The position numbers were made by a program, and so were the translations under genes. The notes beneath the pieces were generated by a model, which had not been told where the DNA came from, ran no database searches, and was given only the letters and a program-made list of their open reading frames with translations. Below, one piece after another: positions 17,001 to 25,686 of a DNA stretch of 64,000 nt. The DNA is from Sphingomonas koreensis (GTDB lineage: Bacteria > Pseudomonadota > Alphaproteobacteria > Sphingomonadales > Sphingomonadaceae), in assembly GCF_002797435.1 (NCBI RefSeq), contig NZ_PGEN01000001.1, positions 1,920,501 to 1,984,500 on the forward strand, read 5' to 3'. Position 1 is the first letter of the stretch, and every line of letters starts with the position of its first letter.

Positions 17001-18336
17001 CTTGGGATCTCCCAGGTATACGCTCGATAATCTGCGCGTCCATCATTTTCCGAAATATGTTCTTAACTTTATTCTCAGACCCGATGTAAGTAATGGCGCG
17101 AGCGCCAGAATTATTTATCTCATCATTATTCTTAAGAAAATTTATGATTGCCTGCTCTGGTTCAGCTAATTTTTCGTGTCGAAGTGTGACTAAAACCCCA
17201 GCCCCCGTCTGACTGACAATCGGATCTTTTAGCTGAAGCTCTCTCATAGCCTCAAATGCCGTATTAAGCCCTTCCCCCACGTCCTTGTTCGGAGCATCAG
17301 GAAATTTATTGGCAAGGCGGACGATCTTTTGATTCCTAGCAAATCTCTCGTCAAGAATGTTGCTGACAGTTACATGAGCAGGAAGCGGGCCCGGACTATA
17401 TATCTCTATCCTATTGTCAAAAATTCTCACATGAACATCGTCATTGATACTGTAATCCCTATGGATAACCGCATTAGTTATTATTTCATGTATCGCATCC
17501 CTAGGATACTGAACAGCCTTTAGACCAGAATCCTTCATAACCGGAATCTTTTCTACGATTTCAACGATCTTATCGACAGCGCTTTTAATCAAGGTGACCA
17601 CTGGGCCTTCAATAGTAGCCGGGAGCCCTTCTAAAGTCGCGCGCGTAGGTTCATCAGATGTGCGATATCTAGAAACCTTGATCGCAGCCTTCGGAAGCAC
17701 CGCTTGCGGCTCATCATCAAAAAGCACTATCCCGGCTACCGTAGCCTTCCCATCACGTACGATCTTTTGTTTTCGTAGCCATGACACGGGCTCAGCCTGT
17801 GGAACAATAGTAGAACTAAAGAGTGCGAAAGTATTCGATTCAGATAGCTCGCCCTCGTCAATGTCAACTTTAGAATCTTCAAAAGAAGATATCCCTTTGT
17901 TTAACCGAAGGCGCTCCTGCTTCTCAAATGTATCCTGCCTAAGACTCTGAGCGCCCTTTCTCAGATAAATATCGCCCTGAGAATCCTTCCAAACGTACTG
18001 ATTCTTGAATATCTCGCACGCTAGTATCAGTCCCTTGCGACCAGAAGAGCGCAAGAATCGGTATGAAAAGCTTTCACCTTGCGGGAAGAGGTCGTGCAGA
18101 ACCGCAAGGGTGCTGTTCGCATCTTCCTCTACCGAGAATCCGTCCCATCGATCACCAGCAGTGTCGGCATCCTCTATGCCGATATAGACCTCTCCACCCT
18201 CGGCATTTGCAAGAGCTGCCACGGTCCGAGATAGCTTTGCGGGAGCAATTCGCTTGGACTTGAAATCGACAAAATGCCCCTCGCTGCGCGATATGACGTC
18301 ATTTGCCTCGCTCGGGGATATTTCTATGACCTCCAT
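16957..18336 (-). CDS. AlbA_2 / Schlafen-like ATP-binding protein
   Basis: A 459-residue protein with an N-terminal AlbA_2 (Schlafen-like) domain at ~10-130 (GHFVDFKSKRIAPAKLSRTV, ANAEGGEVYIGIED). A middle part is followed by a GHKL-like ATPase C-terminal domain of the HATPase_c_4 type at ~280-390 (AIHEIITNAVIHRDYS, VHVRIFDNRIEIYSPGPLP, DVGEGLNTAFEAM), then a winged-helix-like tail. Family members are found in mobile and defence loci. Codon and base use are markedly AT-richer than all neighbours, indicating recent transfer. Its ATG is five bases after the nrdB stop on the same strand, and its likely ribosome site (GGAGTGA) includes that stop, so it is probably translated from the nrd transcript. 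Confidence 0.8.
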   Translation of the reverse strand: MEVIEISPSEANDVISRSEGHFVDFKSKRIAPAKLSRTVAALANAEGGEVYIGIEDADTAGDRWDGFSVEEDANSTLAVLHDLFPQGESFSYRFLRSSGRKGLILACEIFKNQYVWKDSQGDIYLRKGAQSLRQDTFEKQERLRLNKGISSFEDSKVDIDEGELSESNTFALFSSTIVPQAEPVSWLRKQKIVRDGKATVAGIVLFDDEPQAVLPKAAIKVSRYRTSDEPTRATLEGLPATIEGPVVTLIKSAVDKIVEIVEKIPVMKDSGLKAVQYPRDAIHEIITNAVIHRDYSINDDVHVRIFDNRIEIYSPGPLPAHVTVSNILDERFARNQKIVRLANKFPDAPNKDVGEGLNTAFEAMRELQLKDPIVSQTGAGVLVTLRHEKLAEPEQAIINFLKNNDEINNSGARAITYIGSENKVKNIFRKMMDAQIIERIPGRSQAKTGYRKGSKFPLD

Positions 18337-18341
18337 TTAGC

Positions 18342-19394
18342 TCACTCCGCCGCCACGGTCCCATCGAACAGCCCGCCCTCGCCGGCGCCATCCTCGTTCG
18401 CCGCCGGCCCGGCCTTCGCCTTCTGCCGCTTGTCGAACGAATCCCAGACCTCGTTCCAGTTCCCCTTGGTCGCGCCCTTCGAGTACTCGGTCGCGCGGGT
18501 CTCGAAGAAGTTGGCGTGCTCGACGCCGTTGAGCAGCGGGGTGAGCCAGGGGAGCGGGTGTTCGTCGATCATGTAGATCGGCTTGAGGCCGAGCTGGTTG
18601 AGGCGCCAGTCGGCGATGAAGCGGATATACTTCTTGATCTCCTTGGGCGTCATGCCGGGGACCGGGCCCTGCTCGAACGCCAGGTCGATGAACGCGTCCT
18701 CGAGCCGCACGGTCGTCTGGCAGACGTCCATGATGTCGTCCTTCACCGCCTTGGTCAGGCAGTCGCGCTCCTTGACGAAGGCGTGGAACAGGCGGGTGAT
18801 GCCCTCGCAGTGCAGGCTCTCGTCGCGGACCGACCAGCTGACGATCTGCCCCATCCCCTTCATCTTGTTGAAGCGCGGGAAGTTCATCAGCATCGCGAAC
18901 GACGCGAAGAGCTGAAGCCCCTCGGTAAAGCCGCCGAACATGGCCAGCGTCTTGGCGATATCCTCGTCATTGTCGACGCCGAACTTCTGGAGATAGTCGT
19001 GCTTGTCCTTCATCTCCGAATATTCGAGGAACATGCCGTACTCGCTCTCGGGCATGCCGATCGTGTCGAGCAGGTGGCTGTAGGCGGCGATGTGCACCGT
19101 CTCCATGTTGGAGAAGGAGGCGAGCATCATCTTGATCTCGGTCGGCTTGAACACGCGGCCGTATTTCTCGTGGTAGCAATCCTGCACCTCGACGTCCGCC
19201 TGGGTGAAGAAGCGGAAGATTTGCGTCAGCAGGTTGCGCTCGTGATCGGTCAGCTTCTGCGCCCAGTCGCGGCAATCCTCGCCCAGCGGCACCTCTTCGG
19301 GCAGCCAGTGGATCTGCTGCTGACGCTTCCAGAATTCGAATGCCCAGGGATATTCGAAGGGTTTGTAGGTCTTGCGGGCTTCGAGAAGGGGCAT
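18342..19394 (-). CDS. nrdB: Ribonucleoside-diphosphate reductase, beta subunit
   Basis: Class Ia R2 subunit that houses the diiron-tyrosyl radical. The protein has 350 residues with ferritin-like helices. Iron ligands are in DVEVQDCYHEKYG and NMETVHIAAYSHLLDTIG (the radical Tyr is the likely Y of AAYSHLL), and later DESLHCEGITRLFHAF. The C-terminus, ending GLFDGTVAAE, differs from the E. coli peptide. It is the fourth gene of nrdA-lipoprotein-membrane protein-nrdB, all on the minus strand. Confidence 0.95.
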   Translation of the reverse strand: MPLLEARKTYKPFEYPWAFEFWKRQQQIHWLPEEVPLGEDCRDWAQKLTDHERNLLTQIFRFFTQADVEVQDCYHEKYGRVFKPTEIKMMLASFSNMETVHIAAYSHLLDTIGMPESEYGMFLEYSEMKDKHDYLQKFGVDNDEDIAKTLAMFGGFTEGLQLFASFAMLMNFPRFNKMKGMGQIVSWSVRDESLHCEGITRLFHAFVKERDCLTKAVKDDIMDVCQTTVRLEDAFIDLAFEQGPVPGMTPKEIKKYIRFIADWRLNQLGLKPIYMIDEHPLPWLTPLLNGVEHANFFETRATEYSKGATKGNWNEVWDSFDKRQKAKAGPAANEDGAGEGGLFDGTVAAE

Positions 19395-19416
19395 GGGTTC
19401 AGTCCTTGGGCGTAGA

Positions 19417-19602
19417 TCAGTTGGAATAGGCGAACACCAGCGCGAAGCCGGTGAGGAAGAGGCAGAGCGCGACCAGCATCATGCCGGCGATGCGCGTGGC
19501 GTAGACGCCCTCGGGCGTGGCGGCGCGGCGGCGCAGCAAAGCGAGGCCGGCGACGCCGCTGACGATGCCGATCCCGGCCTGAAGGGCGAGCGCACGGGTC
19601 AT
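19417..19602 (-). CDS. Small two-helix membrane protein in the nrd operon
   Basis: A 61-residue protein with two hydrophobic segments (LALQAGIGIVSGVAGLALL and RIAGMMLVALCLFLTGFAL). Its ATG at 19602 overlaps the stop of the lipoprotein gene (ATGA), so the two are translationally coupled. It sits 22 bases before nrdB. No family is recognised; a fitness link to ribonucleotide reductase is only suggested by position. Confidence 0.65.
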   Translation of the reverse strand: MTRALALQAGIGIVSGVAGLALLRRRAATPEGVYATRIAGMMLVALCLFLTGFALVFAYSN

Positions 19603-19910
19603 GAAGGGTCGCGGACCTTCACCACCTTCTCGCGCACCACGACCTTCTTGCCGCGCCACGACCCGACGCCGAACACGACGATGCCGAGGAAGAAGCCGAA
19701 ATCATACCAGCCGCCATTGTTGGGCACCGCATAGACCGCGACGTCGGGCATGAAGAGCGACAGCACCCAGGCGACCGGGAAGATGAAGCCGTGCCACAGG
19801 CCGAGCAGGAAGCCGGGCGCGCCGGGCTCGACCGCGGTCGCGGCCTGCTGCGCGCAGGCGGCGAGCAGGGTGAGGGCCAGCAGCGGGAGGAGGCGGAGGG
19901 ATCGGGTCAT
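19599..19910 (-). CDS. Small lipoprotein with C-terminal membrane helix in the nrd operon
   Basis: A 103-residue protein with a lipoprotein signal (LLPLLALTLLAACAQQ, modified Cys ~19) and two hydrophobic stretches (FLLGLWHGFIFPVAWVLSLF and FGFFLGIVVFGVGSWRG). It ends in a basic tail (KKVVVREKVVKVRDPS). The GLWHGF/FPVAW pattern recalls small alphaproteobacterial envelope proteins of unknown role. It lies 60 bases after nrdA and overlaps the next gene by four bases. Confidence 0.72.
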   Translation of the reverse strand: MTRSLRLLPLLALTLLAACAQQAATAVEPGAPGFLLGLWHGFIFPVAWVLSLFMPDVAVYAVPNNGGWYDFGFFLGIVVFGVGSWRGKKVVVREKVVKVRDPS

Positions 19911-19970
19911 GGGACAGTCTCCATCTGCCTTCTCCCCGCCGGGAAGAAGGCGCTCAGCGCGTGCGGGCGC

Positions 19971-21917
19971 TTATTGGCAAGCCAGGCACTCGTCATAATC
20001 GGTGCTCTCGCCGAGGTTGAACTGCGGCGCGTCGATCGTGTTGTCGGCTTCCACGCCGCCCGCAAAGCCGGCGCGCTGCACCGATTTCGAGCGGAGATAG
20101 TAGAGCGACTTGATGCCGAGCTCCCACGCGCGGAAGTGGAGCATCAGGAGGTCCCACTTCTCCACGTCCGCGGGGATGAACAGGTTGAGCGACTGCGCCT
20201 GGTCGATGTACGGCGCGCGGTCGCCGGCGAGCTCGAGCAGCCAGCGCTGGTCGATCTCGAAGCTGGTCTTGTAACAGTCCTTCTCTTCCTGGGTCAGGAA
20301 GTCGAGATGCTGGACCGAGCCGCCGCGCTCGAGGATCGAGTTCCAGACATTGTCCGAGTTCTTCGACTTCTCGATGAAGATCTTCTCGAGATAGGGGTTC
20401 TTGACCGAGAAGCTGCCCGACAGCGTCTTGTGCGTGTAGATATTGGCCGGGATCGGCTCGATGCAGGCAGAGGTGCCGCCGCAGATGATGCTGATCGACG
20501 CGGTCGGCGCGATCGCCATCTTGCACGAGAAACGCTCCATCACGCCCATGTCGGCGGCGTCGGGGCACGGCCCGCGCTCGACCGCGAGCTGCATCGAGGC
20601 TTCGTCGACCTGCGCCTTGATGTGCTTGAAGATGCGCAGGTTATGCGTCTTGGCCATCGCGCCTTCGAACGGCAGGCCGCGCGCCTGGAGGAAGGAGTGG
20701 AAGCCCATCACGCCGAGGCCGACCGAACGCTCGCGCGCCGCCGAATAGGCTGCCTTCTCCATGCCGGGCTCGGCGCGGTCGATATAGTCCTGCAGGACGT
20801 TGTCGAGGAAGCGCATCACGTCCTCGATGAACCCCTTCTCGTCCTTCCACTCGTCCCACGTCTCGAGGTTGAGCGAGCTGAGGCAGCAGACCGCGGTGCG
20901 CTCGTTGCCGAGATGGTCCTTGCCGGTCGGCAGCGTGATCTCGGAACAGAGGTTCGAGGTCGAGACCTTGAGGCCCAGATCGCGGTGATGCTTGGGCATG
21001 TTGTTGTTCACGTGATCGGCGAACACGATGTACGGCTCACCGGTCGCGAGGCGGGTCTCGACCAGCTTCTGGAACAGCGCGCGGGCGTTGACCGTGCCGC
21101 GCTCCGACCCGTCCTTGGGCGAGCGCAGCGTCCAGTCCTCACCGTTGCGCACGGCTTCCATGAAGGCGTCGGGGATCAGCACGCCGTGGTGCAGGTTCAG
21201 CGCCTTGCGGTTGAAGTCGCCCGAGGGTTTGCGGATCTCGAGGAACTCCTCGATCTCAGGGTGCGAGATGTCGAGATAGCAGGCGGCCGAGCCGCGGCGG
21301 AGCGAGCCCTGCGAGATCGCGAGGGTCAGCGAGTCCATCACGCGGACGAAGGGGATGATGCCGCTGGTCTTGCCGTTGAGGCCGACCGGCTCGCCGATGC
21401 CGCGGACATTGCCCCAATAGGTGCCGATGCCGCCGCCGCGCGAGGCGAGCCAGACATTCTCGTTCCAGGTGTCGACGATGCCGTTCAAGCTGTCGGGCAC
21501 CGAATTGAGGAAGCATGAGATCGGCAGACCGCGGCCAGTGCCGCCGTTCGACAGAACGGGGGTGGCGGGCATGAACCACAGACGCGAGATATAGTCGTAG
21601 ATGCGCTGGGCGTGCGCGGCATCGTCGGCATAGGCCGAGGCGACGCGGACGAACAGGTCCTGGAAATTCTCGCCCGGCAGCAGATAGCGGTCCTTGAGCG
21701 TTTCCTTGCCGAATTCGGTGAGCAGCGCGTCACGCGAATGATCGACCTCGACCGGGAAGATGCGCGGGGCGACCGATTTGGTATCGAGCTTCTTCTTGGC
21801 CTTGGGCGCAGCCTTTTCGGAATCCTTCTCGGGCTGGGCCTTGGCGTCGGAAATCGCTTCTGCGGTATCGGTCACGGTCTCACTCACGCTTGCTTCCTGC
21901 TGTTCCCTGAAGTCCAT
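19971..21917 (-). CDS. nrdA: Ribonucleoside-diphosphate reductase, alpha subunit
   Basis: Class Ia large subunit that converts ribonucleotides to deoxyribonucleotides. Landmarks: active-site Cys in GLPISCFLNSVPDSL, the radical-transfer region SNLCSEITLPTG (Asn, Cys, Glu), PTASISIICGGTSACIEP, and the C-terminal redox pair in CLACQ. The protein has 648 residues. A charged Ala/Lys-rich N-terminus replaces a recognisable ATP-cone, so the dATP activity switch may be missing. It is the first gene of the nrd operon, with candidate NrdR boxes upstream at 22070-22117. Confidence 0.95.
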   Translation of the reverse strand: MDFREQQEASVSETVTDTAEAISDAKAQPEKDSEKAAPKAKKKLDTKSVAPRIFPVEVDHSRDALLTEFGKETLKDRYLLPGENFQDLFVRVASAYADDAAHAQRIYDYISRLWFMPATPVLSNGGTGRGLPISCFLNSVPDSLNGIVDTWNENVWLASRGGGIGTYWGNVRGIGEPVGLNGKTSGIIPFVRVMDSLTLAISQGSLRRGSAACYLDISHPEIEEFLEIRKPSGDFNRKALNLHHGVLIPDAFMEAVRNGEDWTLRSPKDGSERGTVNARALFQKLVETRLATGEPYIVFADHVNNNMPKHHRDLGLKVSTSNLCSEITLPTGKDHLGNERTAVCCLSSLNLETWDEWKDEKGFIEDVMRFLDNVLQDYIDRAEPGMEKAAYSAARERSVGLGVMGFHSFLQARGLPFEGAMAKTHNLRIFKHIKAQVDEASMQLAVERGPCPDAADMGVMERFSCKMAIAPTASISIICGGTSACIEPIPANIYTHKTLSGSFSVKNPYLEKIFIEKSKNSDNVWNSILERGGSVQHLDFLTQEEKDCYKTSFEIDQRWLLELAGDRAPYIDQAQSLNLFIPADVEKWDLLMLHFRAWELGIKSLYYLRSKSVQRAGFAGGVEADNTIDAPQFNLGESTDYDECLACQ

Positions 21918-22406
21918 CGTCGCTCGCCCCTAAACCGTCCAGATCACGACTCGGGGGCATCCGGCGATGGTACCACCGCACGCGCGCGGGCGTGAGAACA
22001 AAAGATGTCCATCCGCCCTGCCAGGCACGTAGGAAGCCTTGCCGCGAATATAGGTTCGCGGGCGGCGTTCCACCAGTGCTTGGGCTTGTCCCCCTGTGTG
22101 ACCACTAGAGATTGTGGCAGATCGGCGTCGGAGGCAAGACCGTAAATGAAAGTTTGAAGACTCGTTTCGTCGCTGATTTGAGTCGGTTCACCGGCGCTCG
22201 GCCACGGTTTATCGTACGCGACGCGCGGACCTTCCTCACCTTTTCAAAAGACAAGAGAACGAAGGCGGAACTCACAAATTTTTCATGCACCGATTCATCC
22301 ACAGGAATCTGGCACAAGATGTTGAGGCTGGCCGGTCAGCTTCGCGAAAGCATGCGCGGTGAATGATCCGGATTCAGGGCCCGATCCGGGCCGGAGGGCC
22401 GAATCC
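21918..22406. other. Intergenic region between nrdA and the 22407 gene
   Basis: 489 bases without a convincing gene. They contain the nrd promoter region with NrdR-like sites and a perfect inverted repeat (CCGCGAA, 22042-22048, with TTCGCGG, 22055-22061). A relatively AT-rich stretch at about 22130-22310 has open frames on both strands that do not look like proteins. Confidence 0.5.
22070..22117 (-). promoter_or_regulatory. Tandem NrdR-box-like sites upstream of nrdA
   Basis: CCACTAGAGATTGTGG at 22102-22117 resembles the NrdR box (ACACWATATATWGTGT). A second, weaker copy, CCACCAGTGCTTGGGC, lies at 22070-22085. Their spacing is exactly 32 bp, about three helical turns, which is typical of paired NrdR boxes. 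They lie about 150-200 bases before the nrdA ATG. Confidence 0.5.
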
Positions 22407-22748
22407 ATGCGAATCGCATTGCTTGCCGCCATCGCCGCGCTGAGCGCGCCCGCTACAGCGCAAATCCGCGACCCGTCGGGCGGCGTGCGCTGGCCCGCGC
22501 CGCGCCCGGCGCTGCCCGGCGTGGCACGCGAGCTGGGCCAGGCCGACCGCAACATCCGCGAGGGACGCGAGAGCGGCCAGCTTTCCAGGCGGGAAGCGCG
22601 GCAATTGCGCCGCGAGAGCCGTCAGATCGCCGTGCTGGAGGAACGATATGCGCGCGGCGGGCTTTCCGAATCCGAGCGCGCCGAGCTCGAATCGCGGGTG
22701 GCGGCATTGCGTAGCGTCACGGGCGCGAAGCGAAGCGGCAAACGCTAG
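22407..22748 (+). CDS. Small secreted protein, helical, unknown function
   Basis: A 113-residue periplasmic protein with signal peptide MRIALLAAIAALSAPATAQ. The mature part is a highly charged helix (ELGQADRNIREGRESGQLSR, REARQLRRESRQIAVLEERY) resembling small coiled-coil periplasmic proteins of sphingomonads. The ATG at 22407 is preceded by CCGGAGGG. No specific function is assigned. Confidence 0.72.
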   Translation: MRIALLAAIAALSAPATAQIRDPSGGVRWPAPRPALPGVARELGQADRNIREGRESGQLSRREARQLRRESRQIAVLEERYARGGLSESERAELESRVAALRSVTGAKRSGKR

Positions 22749-22811
22749 CGATTGCAGTCCACCCCCGCCCCGCTAGGCTGGCCGCGAAACTGGCCAAGAG
22801 GGGATGACAGG

Positions 22812-24338
22812 ATGCACGAGACCAACGGCACGATCGGACGGCGTGCGATGCTCAAGGCCGCGGCAGCAGGCGCAGCGCTCACGGCACCGGGCGCGGCACT
22901 TGCCGCCGCCGACACAATGGCGGACGTGAAGAAGGCGATCGCCGCCAACCACGATGCGGCGGTGAAGCGCCTGCAGGACTGGATCCGTCTGCCCTCGATC
23001 GCCGCCGAGGACCGCGGCTATCCCGAAGGCCCGGACTATATGAAGCAACTGGCGCTCGACGCCGGCTTCCAGCATGCCGAAATCGTGCCGTCCAAGGGCA
23101 AGCCCGGCGTGTTCGCGACGCTCGACGCGGGCGCCAGGAAGACGCTCGGCATCTATTTCATGTACGACGTCAAGCAGTTCGACCCGGCGGAGTGGGAGAA
23201 CCCGCCGCTGGAGGCGCGGCTGGTCGACAAGCCCGGTTTCGGCAAGGTGGTGATGGGCCGCGGCGCGGTGAACCAGAAGGGGCCGCAGGCGACCTTCCTG
23301 GCGGCGCTGCACGCGATGAAGGCGGCGGGGCGCACGCTGCCGGTCAATCTGGTGCTGATCGCCGAGGGCGAGGAGGAGATCGCTTCCCCCAATTTCCACG
23401 AGATCGTGACCGCACCGCAGGTCGCAGCCGCGCTCAGGAAGACCGTCGGCGTGATCATCCCGACCGGCTGGCAGAGCCCGACGACGGGCGGGGTGACGCT
23501 GGCGCTGGGCGCCAAGGGCGCGGTCGAGTTCGAGCTGACGGTGTCGGGCGAGAAATGGGGCCGCGGCCCCAAGGGCGACATCCATTCGAGCGAGAAGGCG
23601 CGCGTCGACAGCCCGCCCTGGCGGCTGGTCGCGGCACTCTCCACCCTCGTCTCAAAGGACGGCAACACCGTCGTCATCGACGGCATCCAGGAGAAGGTCC
23701 AGCCGCTGACCGCGCGCCAAAGACAGCTGATCGCCCAGACTGCCGCCAACACGCGCGAGGAGGACGCCAAGAAGCAGCTGGGCGTGTCGCGCTGGATCGA
23801 CGACATGGGCTGGGAAGAGTCGATGGTGCGGCTGGCGCAAGTGCCGACGGTCAACATCCAGGGGCTGGTCTCGGGCTATATGGGCCCGGGCGGCAAGACC
23901 GTGCTGCCGGGCAAGGCGACTGCCAAGATCGAGATGCGGCTGGTGCCCGACATGACCAAGGACGACACGCTCGCCAAGCTGCGCGCGCATCTCGACAAGC
24001 GCGGTTTCACCGATGTCGAGATCAACGTGACGGGCGGATACGGCCCGACCCAGACCGATGAGAACAGCGCGCTGATCCGCGCCGAGCTGGCGACGTGTGC
24101 GCGGCTGGGCGTGCCGGCGACGCTGCACCCGCGCCTTGCGGGAAGCTGGCCGGGGGTGATCTTCACCGGCCCGCCATTGAATCTGCCCGCCGGCCAGTTC
24201 GGCTTCGGCCATGGCAGCGGCGCGCACGCCCCGAACGAGTATTTCGTGATCGAGAGCAGCAACCCCAAGGTGATGGGGATGGACGCGGCCACGTTCGGCT
24301 TCGTCGACTTCCTCTATCAGGTCGCCGCGACGGCCTGA
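22812..24338 (+). CDS. M20 family dipeptidase, Tat-exported
   Basis: A 508-residue metallopeptidase. The N-terminus carries a twin-arginine signal (GRRAMLKAAAAGAALTAPG), implying export of the folded, metal-loaded enzyme. Metal-site regions are FMYDVKQFDP, GRGAVNQKGPQATF and LIAEGEEEIASPNF; the lid domain follows from ~235. The usual HxD at the first metal site is replaced by YDVKQ, so one ligand may differ from canonical M20 enzymes. It starts at the ATG at 22812 with a ribosome site nearby (GAGGGG). The substrate is unknown. Confidence 0.85.
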   Translation: MHETNGTIGRRAMLKAAAAGAALTAPGAALAAADTMADVKKAIAANHDAAVKRLQDWIRLPSIAAEDRGYPEGPDYMKQLALDAGFQHAEIVPSKGKPGVFATLDAGARKTLGIYFMYDVKQFDPAEWENPPLEARLVDKPGFGKVVMGRGAVNQKGPQATFLAALHAMKAAGRTLPVNLVLIAEGEEEIASPNFHEIVTAPQVAAALRKTVGVIIPTGWQSPTTGGVTLALGAKGAVEFELTVSGEKWGRGPKGDIHSSEKARVDSPPWRLVAALSTLVSKDGNTVVIDGIQEKVQPLTARQRQLIAQTAANTREEDAKKQLGVSRWIDDMGWEESMVRLAQVPTVNIQGLVSGYMGPGGKTVLPGKATAKIEMRLVPDMTKDDTLAKLRAHLDKRGFTDVEINVTGGYGPTQTDENSALIRAELATCARLGVPATLHPRLAGSWPGVIFTGPPLNLPAGQFGFGHGSGAHAPNEYFVIESSNPKVMGMDAATFGFVDFLYQVAATA

Positions 24339-24397
24339 TCCGGCATGGCGCCCCGCGCGTTGGGACGCGCGCGGCAGCGGACGATGGGAGACTGGCG

Positions 24398-25039
24398 ATG
24401 AGCAAAGTGCGCGTAAACGGGTTCAGCATCTCGGCCGACGGCTTTGGCGCGGGACCCGGGCAGAGCCTGGAGAACCCGCTGGGCAGGGGCGCCAACTTCC
24501 ACGACTGGCTGGTCAGCAGCCGCTACTTCAAGACGATGATCGGTCAGGACGGCGGTGCGGAAGGCATCGACAACGCCTTCGCCGAGCGATCGATGGCCGG
24601 GCTCGGCGCATGGGTGATGGGACGCAACATGTTCGGCCCGGTGCGCGGGCCGTGGCCCGACGGCGAATGGAAGGGCTGGTGGGGCGACAACCCGCCCTAT
24701 CACTGCCCGGTTTACGTGCTGACTCACCATGCCCGCGCGCCGCTGGAGATGGATGGCGGTACCGTGTTCCACTTCGTCACCGAAGGGCCGGACAAGGCGC
24801 TGGAACTGGCGCGCGCGGCGGCGGGCGACCGGGACATTCGCATCGGCGGCGGCATCGCAACGGTGCGCCACTATCTGAAAGCGGGCGCGATCGATGAAGC
24901 GCATATTGCGATCGCGCCGTCGCTGCTGGGCAAGGGCGAGGCGCTGTTCGCGGGGATCGACCTTCCCGCGCTGGGCTATAGCGTCACCGAGCGCGTACCA
25001 GGCGAGCAAGCGCTGCATCTGGTCCTGACGCGCGGTTGA
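24398..25039 (+). CDS. Dihydrofolate reductase family protein (RibD C-terminal-like)
   Basis: A 213-residue protein of the RibD_C / DHFR-like fold. Signals: N-terminal VRVNGFSISADGFGAGPGQ, the nucleotide-region WVMGRNMFGPVRGPW, PVYVLTHHARAPLEMDGGT, IRIGGGIATVRHYLKAGAID, and APSLLGKGEALFAGIDLPALG. This is the common stand-alone family, annotated as deaminase-reductase or dihydrofolate reductase and not tied to a pathway here. It starts at the ATG at 24398. A strong terminator follows. Confidence 0.87.
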   Translation: MSKVRVNGFSISADGFGAGPGQSLENPLGRGANFHDWLVSSRYFKTMIGQDGGAEGIDNAFAERSMAGLGAWVMGRNMFGPVRGPWPDGEWKGWWGDNPPYHCPVYVLTHHARAPLEMDGGTVFHFVTEGPDKALELARAAAGDRDIRIGGGIATVRHYLKAGAIDEAHIAIAPSLLGKGEALFAGIDLPALGYSVTERVPGEQALHLVLTRG

Positions 25040-25064
25040 GCCTGCGCCAATTCGGGCGGCATTG

Positions 25065-25113
25065 TGGCGGCGGGCTGAACCCCAGGTGAAAGGGGTCGTC
25101 CGCCGCCATTTTT
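25065..25113 (+). terminator. Rho-independent terminator
   Basis: TGGCGGCGG (25065-25073) pairs with CCGCCGCCA (25100-25108), an inner ACCCC/GGGGT stem extends it, and TTTTT follows at 25109-25113. It ends the 24398 gene. Confidence 0.85.
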
Positions 25114-25257
25114 CGTGACGTTCGGCCCGCCCCTTCCCCGCCACGGCTCATCCCGGCCCGCTCATAGAAACCCGCGGCAGCGTTGGTTTCGAGCGGCAAC
25201 CGGGCGGTGCGGGCAGCCGTTCCTTTCCCGGTTCATGGCAACATGAGGAGACGAACG

Positions 25258-25584
25258 ATGCGAACCCTGACGCTGACCGCCGCCGCGCTTGCGGTGCTGG
25301 CCGTCCCGGCAATGGCGCGCGACCGCGTGAAGCCGGTCTTCGACGACAGCAACAGCCATTATCTGGATTACAAGACGTCGATCAGCGAGGCGAAGCGCGA
25401 GCTGCGCAAGGATCTGGCCGACGCCGATGACGAAGCCGACCGCGTCGACGCCTATGCCGAATATGAGGCCGAGCTGGCCGATGCGGAGAAGGATTTCCGC
25501 AAGGAGATGGCCGAACGCGGCATCCGCATCCCAGCCGGGCGGGTGAGCGTGGAGACCGAGGTGTCGATGTACACGCCGCGTTGA
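25258..25584 (+). CDS. Small secreted protein, acidic/helical, unknown function
   Basis: A 108-residue protein with signal peptide MRTLTLTAAALAVLAVPAMA. The mature part is a charged helix (SISEAKRELRKDLADADDEA, AEYEAELADAEKDFRKEM) and a short beta-like end (GRVSVETEVSMYTPR). It is periplasmic, with no recognised domain. The ATG at 25258 follows a GAGGAGACG ribosome site. Confidence 0.75.
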   Translation: MRTLTLTAAALAVLAVPAMARDRVKPVFDDSNSHYLDYKTSISEAKRELRKDLADADDEADRVDAYAEYEAELADAEKDFRKEMAERGIRIPAGRVSVETEVSMYTPR

Positions 25585-25686
25585 TGTGGCGTCGATCTAG
25601 CAAGCTACATGGCCCGGGCCCGCACGGTTCGGGAGGGCGGGAGCAGCCTCCGCGCGGACAGCATTTCGCGGACGCGGCTTCCGCCC

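Noticed and set aside
22295..22303. DnaA-box-like TCATCCACA upstream of nrdA
   Set aside because: One mismatch to the 9-mer, single copy, and about 380 bases from the nrdA start; too weak to call.
22112..22366. Short plus-strand frame (84 codons) upstream of the 22407 gene
   Set aside because: No ribosome site, overlaps the nrd regulatory sites, and a competing minus-strand frame is equally open.
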